DNA of 64,000 nt from Thermohalobaculum sp039026375 (lineage in GTDB: Bacteria > Pseudomonadota > Alphaproteobacteria > Rhodobacterales > Rhodobacteraceae), in contig JBCCML010000022.1 of the NCBI GenBank assembly GCA_039026375.1, positions 1 to 64,000 on the forward strand, read 5' to 3'. Both the position numbers and the translations under genes were made by a program. Positions 33,134-41,237 of this stretch are shown piece after piece; the stretch's first letter is position 1, and each line of letters opens with the position of its first letter. Under the pieces are notes generated by a model. The model ran no database searches, was not told the origin of the DNA, and was given only the letters and a program-made list of their open reading frames with translations.

Positions 33134-34684
33134 ATGCGCGCGACGGAATGGATAGCGTCGCGCGGGCACTGGTCTCGGCGCGGCCTGGCCTTTGTGGCCG
33201 GGGCCGTCATGACCGCGGGACACGCCCCGATTGATGTCCCCTGGGCCCTGTTCGTGGACGTTCCCATACTGGCGCTGCTGGTCGCATCGGCCCCGACTTG
33301 GCGCGCCGCTGCAGGGTTGGGCTGGTTCGCGGGCTTCGGCTACTTCGTCACCGGCCTGCACTGGATCGGCTATGCCTTTCTGGTGGACCCGGACCGCTTC
33401 GCCTGGTTGCTGCCCTTAGGGACGGCAGCGCTGCCGGCCGGGCTGGCACTGTTCTGGTGCATGGCGTTCGGCCTGGCCCGCCGGTTCTGGCCAAGCCATG
33501 TGGTGGGCGGGATCATCTGGCTCAGCGCCATATGGACGCTGGCAGAATTTGCCCGCGGCAACATCCTGACCGGCCTGCCCTGGGCACTGCCGGGCTACGT
33601 CTGGGTCGAAACGCCTGTCATGCAGATGGCTGCATTCGTCGGCCCCTATGCGGTGACCCTCGGCACCCTGATCATCTGCACCTTACCTGCCGTGTTTCTA
33701 AGCCTGAGCGGGCGGTGGCGGGTCATGGGCCTGATACTGCCCGCATTGATCGTTGGGCTGTCCTGGGTGGCGGGTGTCAGCCGCAGTCCCGCGGAGACGG
33801 CCTATAAAGCTGACGCCCCCGTCATCCGCGTCGTCCAACCCAATGCGCCACAAGCGCTGAAATGGCATCCTGACCATTGGCAACGCTACTACCTGCGCGC
33901 TTTGACGGCCACCGCCGCGACCCCTGACGCAGCGCTCGGCCCGGCTGACATCGTCATCTGGCCCGAGGCGACGCTGCGGCTGGTCCCGGAGCTGAACGGC
34001 GAGGAGATGATCCGCATCGCCGAGGCGGGCGGCGATGCGCATGTTCTGTTCGGCGCCCTTTTTGGGGAGGTGCAGGGCAACGACATCCAATGGGCCAATG
34101 CGATGGTGACGCTGTCCCCGGACGGCGAGATCCGCGACCTCTACCGCAAGCATCATCTGGTCCCGTTCGGCGAGTATCTGCCGATGGAGCCGCTGTTTAC
34201 CGCGTTGGGTCTCAGCCAGTTCGCCATCACGGGCAACCTGCGGCGTGGGTCCGGCCCCCAGACCGTTAGAATCCCAGGGCTGCCGGCATACTCGCCGCTG
34301 ATATGTTACGAGGCGATCTTTCCGGGCGCGGTCGTGGGAGACACCCGCCCCGATTGGTTGTTGCAACCGACAAACGATGCCTGGTTCGGCCCCTTCGCCG
34401 GTCCGCGCCAGCACCTGGCCCAGGCGCGCATCCGGGCGATCGAACAAGGTCTGCCGATGGTGCGCGCTGCCAATACGGGTATTTCGGCCGTGATCGATCC
34501 GCATGGCCGGATCATTACGGCGCTACCACTGGATACGGACGGCTACGCGGATGCTCGGCTACCATCCGCCCTGCCGCCGACGCTCTATGCCCAGCTTGGC
34601 GATTGGCCGTTCTGGGCGATGATTTTGCTCTGTTTGGGCGCCAGTCAGCTGTTTCGCTCGGGCCAGGGGCGCAGTATCGGTTGA
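33134..34684 (+). CDS. lnt: apolipoprotein N-acyltransferase
   Basis: 516 residues. About six N-terminal membrane segments are followed by a periplasmic nitrilase domain with a Glu-Lys-Cys triad: Glu in WPEATLRL, Lys in YRKHHLVPFGEYLP and Cys in LICYEAIFPG. It adds the third acyl chain to lipoproteins. It starts 7 nt after the corC-like stop. Confidence 0.95.
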   Translation: MRATEWIASRGHWSRRGLAFVAGAVMTAGHAPIDVPWALFVDVPILALLVASAPTWRAAAGLGWFAGFGYFVTGLHWIGYAFLVDPDRFAWLLPLGTAALPAGLALFWCMAFGLARRFWPSHVVGGIIWLSAIWTLAEFARGNILTGLPWALPGYVWVETPVMQMAAFVGPYAVTLGTLIICTLPAVFLSLSGRWRVMGLILPALIVGLSWVAGVSRSPAETAYKADAPVIRVVQPNAPQALKWHPDHWQRYYLRALTATAATPDAALGPADIVIWPEATLRLVPELNGEEMIRIAEAGGDAHVLFGALFGEVQGNDIQWANAMVTLSPDGEIRDLYRKHHLVPFGEYLPMEPLFTALGLSQFAITGNLRRGSGPQTVRIPGLPAYSPLICYEAIFPGAVVGDTRPDWLLQPTNDAWFGPFAGPRQHLAQARIRAIEQGLPMVRAANTGISAVIDPHGRIITALPLDTDGYADARLPSALPPTLYAQLGDWPFWAMILLCLGASQLFRSGQGRSIG

Positions 34685-34777
34685 CCGCGCTATTTCGCCG
34701 TGCGACATCCCGCGGCCAATCCGGCGCGCAGAAGCCTCGCGCGTCGTGTCTCATAAGATGCCAGGGAGTGCCCCGAC

Positions 34778-35950
34778 ATGTCTCGTAGCGATAACCTGTT
34801 CACGTCCGAATCCGTGTCCGAGGGCCACCCCGACAAGGTCTGTGATCAGATCTCAGACGCCGTCATCGACATGATCCTGGCCCGTGAGCCCGAGGCCCGG
34901 GTTGCCTGCGAGACGGCCGCCACCACGAATAAGGTCGTGCTGATGGGCGAGGTAAAGATCTCGGGCGAGAATGCCGTTTCGGACGACGAGTTCATCGAGG
35001 ACGCGCGCAAGACGATCCAGCGGATCGGCTACATGCAGAAGGGCTTTCACTTCAAGACGTGCTCAATCGACTGCTACCTGCACGAGCAATCCGCCGACAT
35101 CGCTCAGGGGGTCGACGCTGCCGACAACAAGGACGAAGGCGCAGGCGACCAGGGCATCATGTTCGGCTATGCCACAAACGAGACGCCCGAGCTGATGCCG
35201 GCGCCGATCCAGTACTCGCACCGGATTCTGCGACTGATGGCCGAGGCGCGCCACTCGGGCGAACGCCCTGAGTTCGGCCCCGACTCGAAAAGCCAGGTCA
35301 CGATGGAATACCGCGACGGTAAACCGGTACGCGCCCACACCATCGTTGTTTCGACACAGCACGCCGAGGGGCTGGAGTCGGGCGACATCCGCAAGCTGGT
35401 CGAGCCGTATGCCCATGCGGCGATGCCCGAAGGGATGATCGACGACGACACGGTTTGGCACGTGAACCCGACCGGGCGCTTCGTAATCGGAGGGCCGGAC
35501 GGTGACGCGGGCCTGACCGGGCGCAAAATTATCGTCGATACCTATGGCGGCGCAGCCCCGCACGGTGGTGGCGCGTTCTCGGGCAAGGACCCGACGAAGG
35601 TGGACCGCTCGGCCGCTTACGCCGCCCGCTATGTGGCAAAGAACGTCGTGGCCGCCGGGCTTGCAGACAAGGCCTGCATCCAGCTTTCCTACGCTATTGG
35701 CGTGCCGGAGCCGCTGTCCATCTACCTGGATTGCTACGGCACCGAGCAGGAAGACCCCGCAAAGATCGAGCAGGCCATTCGCGAAGTCGTCAGCCTGACA
35801 CCGCGCGGCATCCGAACACGTCTTGGCCTGAACAAGCCGATCTACCAGCGAACCGCAGCCTACGGCCACTTTGGCCGCGAGCCGGACGCCGAAGGTGGGT
35901 TCTCCTGGGAGAAGACCGACCTGGTAGACGCGCTGAAGGCCGCGATCTGA
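34778..35950 (+). CDS. metK: S-adenosylmethionine synthetase
   Basis: 390 residues. FTSESVSEGHPDKVCDQISDAVID at the N terminus, GAGDQGIMFGYATNETPELMPAP in the centre and GGGAFSGKDPTKVDRSAAYAARYVAKNVV are MetK signatures. It makes SAM from methionine and ATP. The 93-bp region upstream has no convincing SAM/SAH riboswitch consensus, although such elements precede metK in many Rhodobacterales. Confidence 0.97.
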   Translation: MSRSDNLFTSESVSEGHPDKVCDQISDAVIDMILAREPEARVACETAATTNKVVLMGEVKISGENAVSDDEFIEDARKTIQRIGYMQKGFHFKTCSIDCYLHEQSADIAQGVDAADNKDEGAGDQGIMFGYATNETPELMPAPIQYSHRILRLMAEARHSGERPEFGPDSKSQVTMEYRDGKPVRAHTIVVSTQHAEGLESGDIRKLVEPYAHAAMPEGMIDDDTVWHVNPTGRFVIGGPDGDAGLTGRKIIVDTYGGAAPHGGGAFSGKDPTKVDRSAAYAARYVAKNVVAAGLADKACIQLSYAIGVPEPLSIYLDCYGTEQEDPAKIEQAIREVVSLTPRGIRTRLGLNKPIYQRTAAYGHFGREPDAEGGFSWEKTDLVDALKAAI

Positions 35951-35974
35951 TGATTTAATGGGCGTGTCATCCGT

Positions 35975-35993
35975 TGCGGGCTGACTGCCCGCA
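35975..35993 (+). other. hairpin abutting a ribosome binding site
   Basis: A perfect 7-bp stem TGCGGGC/GCCCGCA with a TGACT loop ends at the first base of the AGGAGG ribosome site (35993-35998) of the GNAT gene, 25 bp after the metK stop. It could limit translation of the GNAT gene or mark the metK mRNA end. There is no T tract. Confidence 0.55.
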
Positions 35994-36003
35994 GGAGGAT
36001 GAC

Positions 36004-36501
36004 ATGACCCACCTCTATCCGTTACGGGCCTTCCACCCCGAAGACTGCGCCGCGATGGCGATCCTGCACAGTGCGGCCATCCTGGCTGTATCCCACCGGT
36101 TTTACTCGAAGCGTCAATTACAAAGCTGGGCCTATGGCCTGGATGCGTCGTCATATGAGCGCATCACAGCTGGCGAAGAGCATTGCGCCGTCTGCGAAGA
36201 TCCGGGGGGTGCCCTCTGCGGTTTCTGCAGTTTCCAGTTCAGATCGGATGGCGACGGACAGATCGCGTCGCTATACGTGCACCCAGATCAACAGGGTTTC
36301 GGTATCGGAGCCCGACTATTGCTCGGCGCGGAGAGGGACTTGGCCGCCAACAACATCTCGACGATCGTGATCGAAGCCAGCCTGTCAGCGGTGCCGTTCT
36401 ATCTGAACCATGGATATCTGGCCGAGCATCGGGGCCAAAGCCAAACGCGCGGGGGCCTGTCGATACCCGTGCGCTGGATGCGGAAGGCGTTGGCAGCGTG
36501 A
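36004..36501 (+). CDS. GNAT-family N-acetyltransferase
   Basis: 165 residues from the ATG at 36004, behind a strong AGGAGG. IASLYVHPDQQGFGIGARLLLGAERDLA is motif A with the Q/RxxGxG/A loop, and VPFYLNHGYLAEHRG is the terminal part. The substrate is unknown. It lies between metK and trmB, overlapping trmB by 4 nt, so it seems fixed in this housekeeping operon. Confidence 0.87.
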   Translation: MTHLYPLRAFHPEDCAAMAILHSAAILAVSHRFYSKRQLQSWAYGLDASSYERITAGEEHCAVCEDPGGALCGFCSFQFRSDGDGQIASLYVHPDQQGFGIGARLLLGAERDLAANNISTIVIEASLSAVPFYLNHGYLAEHRGQSQTRGGLSIPVRWMRKALAA

Positions 36502-37217
36502 GCCGGCCTGAGCGGCCCGACGGTGCGCCATGGCGCAACTTCTACGGCAGGCGCCACGGCAAAAAGTTGCGCAAGGGCCAGGCAGATCTGTTGGACACAC
36601 ACCTGGCCGAATTGGCGCCGCCGGGTTTGAGTTGGGCGGACAACCCAGAACGCCACCCCTTGGATCTGGCGGCGCTTTACCCCAAAGCGCGCGAGGTTTG
36701 GCTGGAGATCGGCTTTGGCGGCGGCGAGCACATGCTGGCCCAAGCTCAGGCCAATCCGGATGTGCAGATCATCGGAGCCGAGCCTTTCATCAACGGCGTC
36801 GCCAAGCTGTTGGCGGCGATCGAGCGCGCGGGAGTCACGAACCTGTCGGTCACCAGCGAAGACGCACGCAATGTCCTGGATGTGCTGCCGGCGGGATCAC
36901 TGGGACGGGCCTTCCTGTTGTACCCCGACCCCTGGCCGAAGGCGCGTCACCACAAGCGGCGCTTCGCCAACCCGGAACAACTGGTGCCCCTGGCGCGCGC
37001 CATGGCGCCGGGGGCCACGCTGCGCATCGCGACGGATATCGAGGATTACGTTCGCCACACATTGTCGGTGATGGCACGACTAGAACAGTTTCAATGGGTA
37101 GCCGACGGGCCGTCAGATTGGCGGCAACCATGGTCGGATTGGCCTGGAACTCGCTACGAAGCTAAAGCGTTGCGCGAAGGGCGGCGCCCCTGCTACCTGA
37201 CGTTCGTTAAGTCCTGA
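36498..37217 (+). CDS. trmB: tRNA (guanine-N7-)-methyltransferase
   Basis: 239 residues from a GTG at 36498 (GTGA overlap with the GNAT stop). NFYGRRHGKKLRKGQ, LEIGFGGGEHM (SAM-binding), GAEPFINGVAKLL, YPDPWPKARHHKRRF and the C-terminal TRYEAKALREG are all TrmB motifs. It makes m7G46 in tRNA. The frame is open upstream to 36183, but that part overlaps the GNAT gene and is not TrmB-like. Confidence 0.95.
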   Translation: MSRPERPDGAPWRNFYGRRHGKKLRKGQADLLDTHLAELAPPGLSWADNPERHPLDLAALYPKAREVWLEIGFGGGEHMLAQAQANPDVQIIGAEPFINGVAKLLAAIERAGVTNLSVTSEDARNVLDVLPAGSLGRAFLLYPDPWPKARHHKRRFANPEQLVPLARAMAPGATLRIATDIEDYVRHTLSVMARLEQFQWVADGPSDWRQPWSDWPGTRYEAKALREGRRPCYLTFVKS

Positions 37218-37226
37218 AAGAGCCCG

Positions 37227-37589
37227 TCAGTCGCCCGAGACCAGCTGTCGTTTCGTGTCGACGGGACCTTGCTGTATCGAAAGACGGCTTCCGTCTCGGA
37301 TGATCGTAATTTGCTGGGGTTCCACATCATCGGCGCCCAGCACAATCCTATGAGTCTGGCTGGACCGCAGCGGCACCCGCACCCGCATCACGTCGCCCTC
37401 TGGATCACTGATCAACAGCGTCACGCGGTAGATGTCGTCCTCGACGACGTAGAACGCCATGATCTCGCTGTTTTGGCCAACTAAACGGATTGTATCCTGA
37501 GCACCTGCGAACGTGCGCTCAACTGCGCCAACTGCTGGCGACACAAATGCCAATGCAAGAACTAATATCGATGCAGCAAGACGTTTCAT
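37227..37589 (-). CDS. small exported protein of unknown function (paralogue of the next gene)
   Basis: 120 residues with a clear signal peptide (MKRLAASILVLALAFVSPAVGA). The mature part is beta-rich: IMAFYVVEDDIYRVTLLISDPEGDVMRVRVPLRSSQTHRIVLG. It matches the neighbouring protein (37677-38084) segment by segment, so the two are tandem paralogues. No named family recognised. It is convergent with trmB (9-bp gap). Confidence 0.75.
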   Translation of the reverse strand: MKRLAASILVLALAFVSPAVGAVERTFAGAQDTIRLVGQNSEIMAFYVVEDDIYRVTLLISDPEGDVMRVRVPLRSSQTHRIVLGADDVEPQQITIIRDGSRLSIQQGPVDTKRQLVSGD

Positions 37590-37676
37590 GGCAACCTCCC
37601 TGTTTGGGACGCAGCCTTTTTGGCGCGAACCTACACACCTGCTCTGTGAGGATTGTTACAAGCAGCGATTACGAGC

Positions 37677-38084
37677 TTATTGAGATAAAATTAACGAAGC
37701 GTTTATTGTTTTAACCGGAGCCACCCGCATTTCGACAGTATACCCCACCCTACGGAAAGTATAACGGTGCGGACCACCAGCGTCGTCTGGCTCTCCAACT
37801 ACGACAGAGTGGCTTTGACCATCCAGAAGACGCACGCGGGTTCTGAATACGCTGGACGGCTCGTCGGGTTCCGAGAACAACATAGTCAACTCGACCATAT
37901 CCCCCTGAACCTCGAAGAAAGCAGTCGCGCTGGTATCTTGGGTGCCTAGGCGCGCCGGGGCACCCGGTGTTTCTAGGATGACAGCGTCACCGGATGGGTC
38001 GACGGAGAAATACAGCCCGCCCACAATCAGGCTGACGCTCACGGCCGTAACCGCGAATTGCATGAAACCTCGAACACCAGGCAC
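37677..38084 (-). CDS. small exported or membrane-anchored protein of unknown function (paralogue of the previous gene)
   Basis: 135 residues from a GTG at 38084 (an ATG at 38063 is nearly as likely; both have GAGG upstream). A single N-terminal hydrophobic segment (FAVTAVSVSLIVGGLYFSV) is a signal peptide or anchor. TAFFEVQGDMVELTMLFSEPDEPSSVFRTRVRLLDGQSHSVVVG aligns with the paralogue at 37227-37589. Function unknown; the pair may be periplasmic accessory proteins. Confidence 0.7.
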   Translation of the reverse strand: MPGVRGFMQFAVTAVSVSLIVGGLYFSVDPSGDAVILETPGAPARLGTQDTSATAFFEVQGDMVELTMLFSEPDEPSSVFRTRVRLLDGQSHSVVVGEPDDAGGPHRYTFRRVGYTVEMRVAPVKTINASLILSQ

Positions 38085-38314
38085 TGTCGCACACCTCGAC
38101 ACACATGCCCCAACTAAACCTGCATCGACGACAGCATAGGCTGACCCGAGGCAAGCACTTAACCCCGGGGGTCCATGCCACGAATTGCCTTCTGTGACAA
38201 GCTTTCCCACTTGATGACAACGTCTGGGCAAGGCCACGTAGCTGGCTGACAACACCGGAAATCTACGATATTTTCAGTGAAAAGAACCAGATGAGCAAGC
38301 GGAGGGCGCGCCAA

Positions 38315-39199
38315 ATGGGAAATGTCGAAACTCAGATTTCGTCGCCAACAATTGTCCCGTTTTTCGACGAACCGACAAACACTGCCTCTTACATCGTCCG
38401 CGATCCGTCCAGCGCCGCCTGTGCGATCATCGATTCGGTACTGGATTTCGACTACGCATCCGGGCGTACGGCCACCCGTTCGGCGGACGAGTTAATCGCC
38501 TATGTCAGGGCGCATGCGCTGGAAGTATCCTGGATACTGGAGACCCATGTGCATGCCGACCACCTGTCCGCAGCCCCATACCTGCAGCAGCATCTTGGCG
38601 GTAAAATCGGCATTGGTTCTGGCATCACCGACGTGCAGGAGGTCTTTGGAAAGGTCTTCAACGCCGGCACACCGTTTGAATTGGACGGCAGCCAGTTCGA
38701 TCAGTTGTTCCGGGAGCAAGACAGACTGCAAATCGGCAATCTGTCAGGCTTTGTGCTGCACACGCCGGGTCACACACCCGCCTGTGTCACCTACGTCATT
38801 GGAGATGCGGCATTCGTTGGCGACACGCTGTTTATGCCGGATTTCGGCACCGCACGTTGCGACTTCCCCGGCGGGTCGGCACGTCAGCTTTGGCAATCGA
38901 TCCAGGCGATCCTGAGCTTGCCGGACGAAACGCGCATCTTCACCTGCCATGATTACAAGGCGCCGGGCCGCGACCAATTTGCCTGGGAATCGACCGTTGG
39001 CGAGCAAAAAGAGCGCAACAAGCACATTGTCGGCAATGACGAGGATGGCTTTGTCGAGATGCGCGAGACACGGGACGCATCGCTATCGATGCCACGGCTC
39101 ATCATACCGTCGATTCAGGTGAACATGCGCGCGGGTCAAATGCCGGAAGCCGAAGACAACGGCACCGTCTATCTGAAGATACCGATCAACACGATCTAG
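38315..39199 (+). CDS. MBL-fold metallohydrolase (persulfide dioxygenase/BLH-like)
   Basis: 294 residues from the ATG at 38315, preferred because GGAGG lies 9 nt upstream; an ATG at 38291 is in frame. The metal site is HVHADHLSAA (HxHxDH), with LHTPGHTPAC, FVGDTLFMPDFGTARCDFPGG and a late FTCHDY. The DFGTARCD segment and C-terminal region match the sulfur-dioxygenase-like BLH group. A role in hydrogen sulfide/persulfide detoxification is likely but no sulfur gene is adjacent. Confidence 0.82.
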   Translation: MGNVETQISSPTIVPFFDEPTNTASYIVRDPSSAACAIIDSVLDFDYASGRTATRSADELIAYVRAHALEVSWILETHVHADHLSAAPYLQQHLGGKIGIGSGITDVQEVFGKVFNAGTPFELDGSQFDQLFREQDRLQIGNLSGFVLHTPGHTPACVTYVIGDAAFVGDTLFMPDFGTARCDFPGGSARQLWQSIQAILSLPDETRIFTCHDYKAPGRDQFAWESTVGEQKERNKHIVGNDEDGFVEMRETRDASLSMPRLIIPSIQVNMRAGQMPEAEDNGTVYLKIPINTI

Positions 39200-39217
39200 A
39201 GGCTCAGACGGGTCCGA

Positions 39218-40132
39218 TCATGTCAATTGGCTGCCTGGCGGCAGGTCTGTTCCGTTCAGAAACGCACGGGCATCAACTGGCCCCTTACCGGCACGTTGCA
39301 GCCGGGTAAGGCGGACGGCGCCGGCGCCGCAGGCCACCAGCAAGTTCTGATCCAGAACAGCGCCAGGCGGGCCATCTCCTGGTTCTGCGCACGAGTGCAG
39401 CAGTTTCACCCGTTGCCCAGCCACCTCACACCAGGCGCCGGGAAATGGAGACAGACCCCGGATCTGACGATCAATCGCTTCAGCGGGTAAGGACCAGTCA
39501 ACCCGAGCCTCCGCCTTATCAATTTTATTGGCATAGGTAACGCCGTCTGCCGGTTGTGGCCGCGGCACCCGATCGCCGGCGGCAATCTGCGGTAGGGCTT
39601 CAATGATCAAGCGCGCGCCGCTGGCAGCCAACCGATCGTGGAGTGACCCGGCGGTGTCTTCGGCGCTGATTGGTGTTTTCACTTCCGCCCAGACCGGGCC
39701 GGTGTCCAGCCCTGCCTCCATCTGCATGACGGCAATGCCCGTTTCATCGTCGCCCGCCATAATAGCCCGCTGTATCGGGGCTGCCCCACGCCAGCGCGGA
39801 AGCAGGGATGCATGCAAGTTCAGGCAGCCTAGCGTCGGGGCAGTCAATGCCTCCGGCGGCAGGATCTGGCCAAAGGCGACCACCACAGCCGCGTCAACCT
39901 GCAGCGCGGCAAACCCTTGGATGACCGAGGTTTCGCGAAAGCTCTCTGGCAATCGGACCGTCAGGTTGTGCGCCTCGGCGACCCGTTGGACCGGTGAAGG
40001 GCGCGGTGCCTTTCCCCGACCTGCAGGACGCGGTGGCTGTGTGTAGACAGCAGCGATCTCGTGCCCGGCCGCGATCAACGCCTGCAGGATGGGCACCGAG
40101 AAGTCCGGCGTACCCATGAAGGCCAACCGCAT
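39218..40132 (-). CDS. fmt: methionyl-tRNA formyltransferase
   Basis: 304 residues from the ATG at 40132, which shares one base with the stop of the upstream deformylase-like gene (TGATG). MRLAFMGTPDFSVPILQALI, LPPEALTAPTLGCLNLHASLLPRWRGAAPIQRAI (formyl-THF site with the NxHxSLLP motif), and DTGPVWAEVKTPI are Fmt signatures. It formylates initiator Met-tRNA. The operon order is def - def-like - fmt. Confidence 0.96.
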   Translation of the reverse strand: MRLAFMGTPDFSVPILQALIAAGHEIAAVYTQPPRPAGRGKAPRPSPVQRVAEAHNLTVRLPESFRETSVIQGFAALQVDAAVVVAFGQILPPEALTAPTLGCLNLHASLLPRWRGAAPIQRAIMAGDDETGIAVMQMEAGLDTGPVWAEVKTPISAEDTAGSLHDRLAASGARLIIEALPQIAAGDRVPRPQPADGVTYANKIDKAEARVDWSLPAEAIDRQIRGLSPFPGAWCEVAGQRVKLLHSCAEPGDGPPGAVLDQNLLVACGAGAVRLTRLQRAGKGPVDARAFLNGTDLPPGSQLT

Positions 40133-40644
40133 CAGCGCTTCCCCTTCTTGTCCAGCTTGCGAAAGCTGCTGAGCAGTCGTTGACGTTTCACCGGCCCCAG
40201 TCGATCCACGAACATGCGACCATCCAGATGATCCAGCTGGTGCTGCACGCTGACGGCCCAAAGGCCATCGAACCGTCGGGACACCTCCTGGCCGCCTTTA
40301 TCCAAGTAGCGGACCTCGACCTCGGCAGGGCGCGAAATCTCCGCGGAAACACCCGGCATGTTGGGGGAGGCCTCGGTGTAAGCCTGCAAAGCCTCCGAGG
40401 CCCACGTAAGCTCTGGATTTGCCAGGCGGATCGGCTGATCCCGACTGTCCGAACAATCCAGCACCGCAAGCCGACGGCTTTCGCCCAGTTGGGGTGCCGC
40501 CAGCCCCACGCCATGGCCCGGCATGGCGTACATTGCAGCCAGCATCTCGTCCCACAGATCGCGAACACCTTGATCGACCGTGTCGACACGGCGAGCCGCG
40601 GTACGCAGGCAGGGGTGGGGATAGCGTAAAAAGGGCCGGAACAT
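40132..40644 (-). CDS. degenerate peptide deformylase paralogue
   Basis: 170 residues. Motif I is intact (GVGLAAPQ). In motif II the usual EGCLS is EASPN, so the metal-ligand Cys is Ser93. In motif III HExxH is HQLDH (His135, Gln136, His139), so the catalytic Glu is absent. The fold is otherwise complete and full length. It should not deformylate in the classical way; it may bind nascent chains or be regulatory. It lies between the intact def and fmt in one operon. Confidence 0.88.
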   Translation of the reverse strand: MFRPFLRYPHPCLRTAARRVDTVDQGVRDLWDEMLAAMYAMPGHGVGLAAPQLGESRRLAVLDCSDSRDQPIRLANPELTWASEALQAYTEASPNMPGVSAEISRPAEVEVRYLDKGGQEVSRRFDGLWAVSVQHQLDHLDGRMFVDRLGPVKRQRLLSSFRKLDKKGKR

Positions 40645-40651
40645 CGGCGTC

Positions 40652-41176
40652 TCAGCCGCGCGCCCGCTCGCGCTTCAGCTTCTTCATTTTTGACGTAATC
40701 ATCTGGCGGCGGATCGGGCCAAGATAGTCGATAAACAGCTTGCCGTTCAGGTGATCAATCTCGTGCTGCACGCAGACCGACCAAATCCCTCGGAATGTCT
40801 CCTCCTGTTCGGCCCCATCGGTGTCCAGATAGCGGATCGTCACCTCGCTGGGACGGGTGACATTGGCAAAGATGTCAGGGATCGACAGGCAACCCTCTTC
40901 CGCTTCCATCTGCTCGTCGGCTTCAGCAATCACTTCCGGATTGATCAAGCACATGGGCCGCGGTGCCTCGCCCTCATCCTCGCGCTTGGCGCAATCCATC
41001 ACCAGAACCCGCGCATTCACTCCGATCTGAGGGGCCGCAAGGCCAATGCCGGGGGCGTCATACATCGTCTCCAGCATGTCGGCTGCCAACGTCCGCACAT
41101 CATCATCGATATCTGCAACCGGATCGCAGATCTTTTTGAGCCGAGGGTCGGGATGGATTAGAATTGGGCGCTTCAT
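40652..41176 (-). CDS. def: peptide deformylase
   Basis: 174 residues with all three motifs: GIGLAAPQ (43-50), EEGCLS with ligand Cys96, and QHEIDHL with His138, Glu139 and His142. It removes N-formyl groups from nascent proteins. It is 7 nt upstream of the degenerate paralogue and is first in the def/fmt operon. Confidence 0.96.
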   Translation of the reverse strand: MKRPILIHPDPRLKKICDPVADIDDDVRTLAADMLETMYDAPGIGLAAPQIGVNARVLVMDCAKREDEGEAPRPMCLINPEVIAEADEQMEAEEGCLSIPDIFANVTRPSEVTIRYLDTDGAEQEETFRGIWSVCVQHEIDHLNGKLFIDYLGPIRRQMITSKMKKLKRERARG

Positions 41177-41237
41177 TGTCAGCCCAGCTATGCCAATCGG
41201 GCACTGAAATCAACGCTGGGCGCGCTTTCGGCTTTAC

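Noticed and set aside
34685..34777. Possible SAM/SAH or SAM-II riboswitch before metK
   Set aside because: Rhodobacterales metK leaders often carry one, but I found no CGGCUUCCUG-type core or matching pseudoknot; only weak GCGCG dyads.
36183..36497. Long N-terminal extension of TrmB
   Set aside because: It overlaps the acetyltransferase gene in another frame and is not TrmB-like; the GTG at 36498 fits the family.
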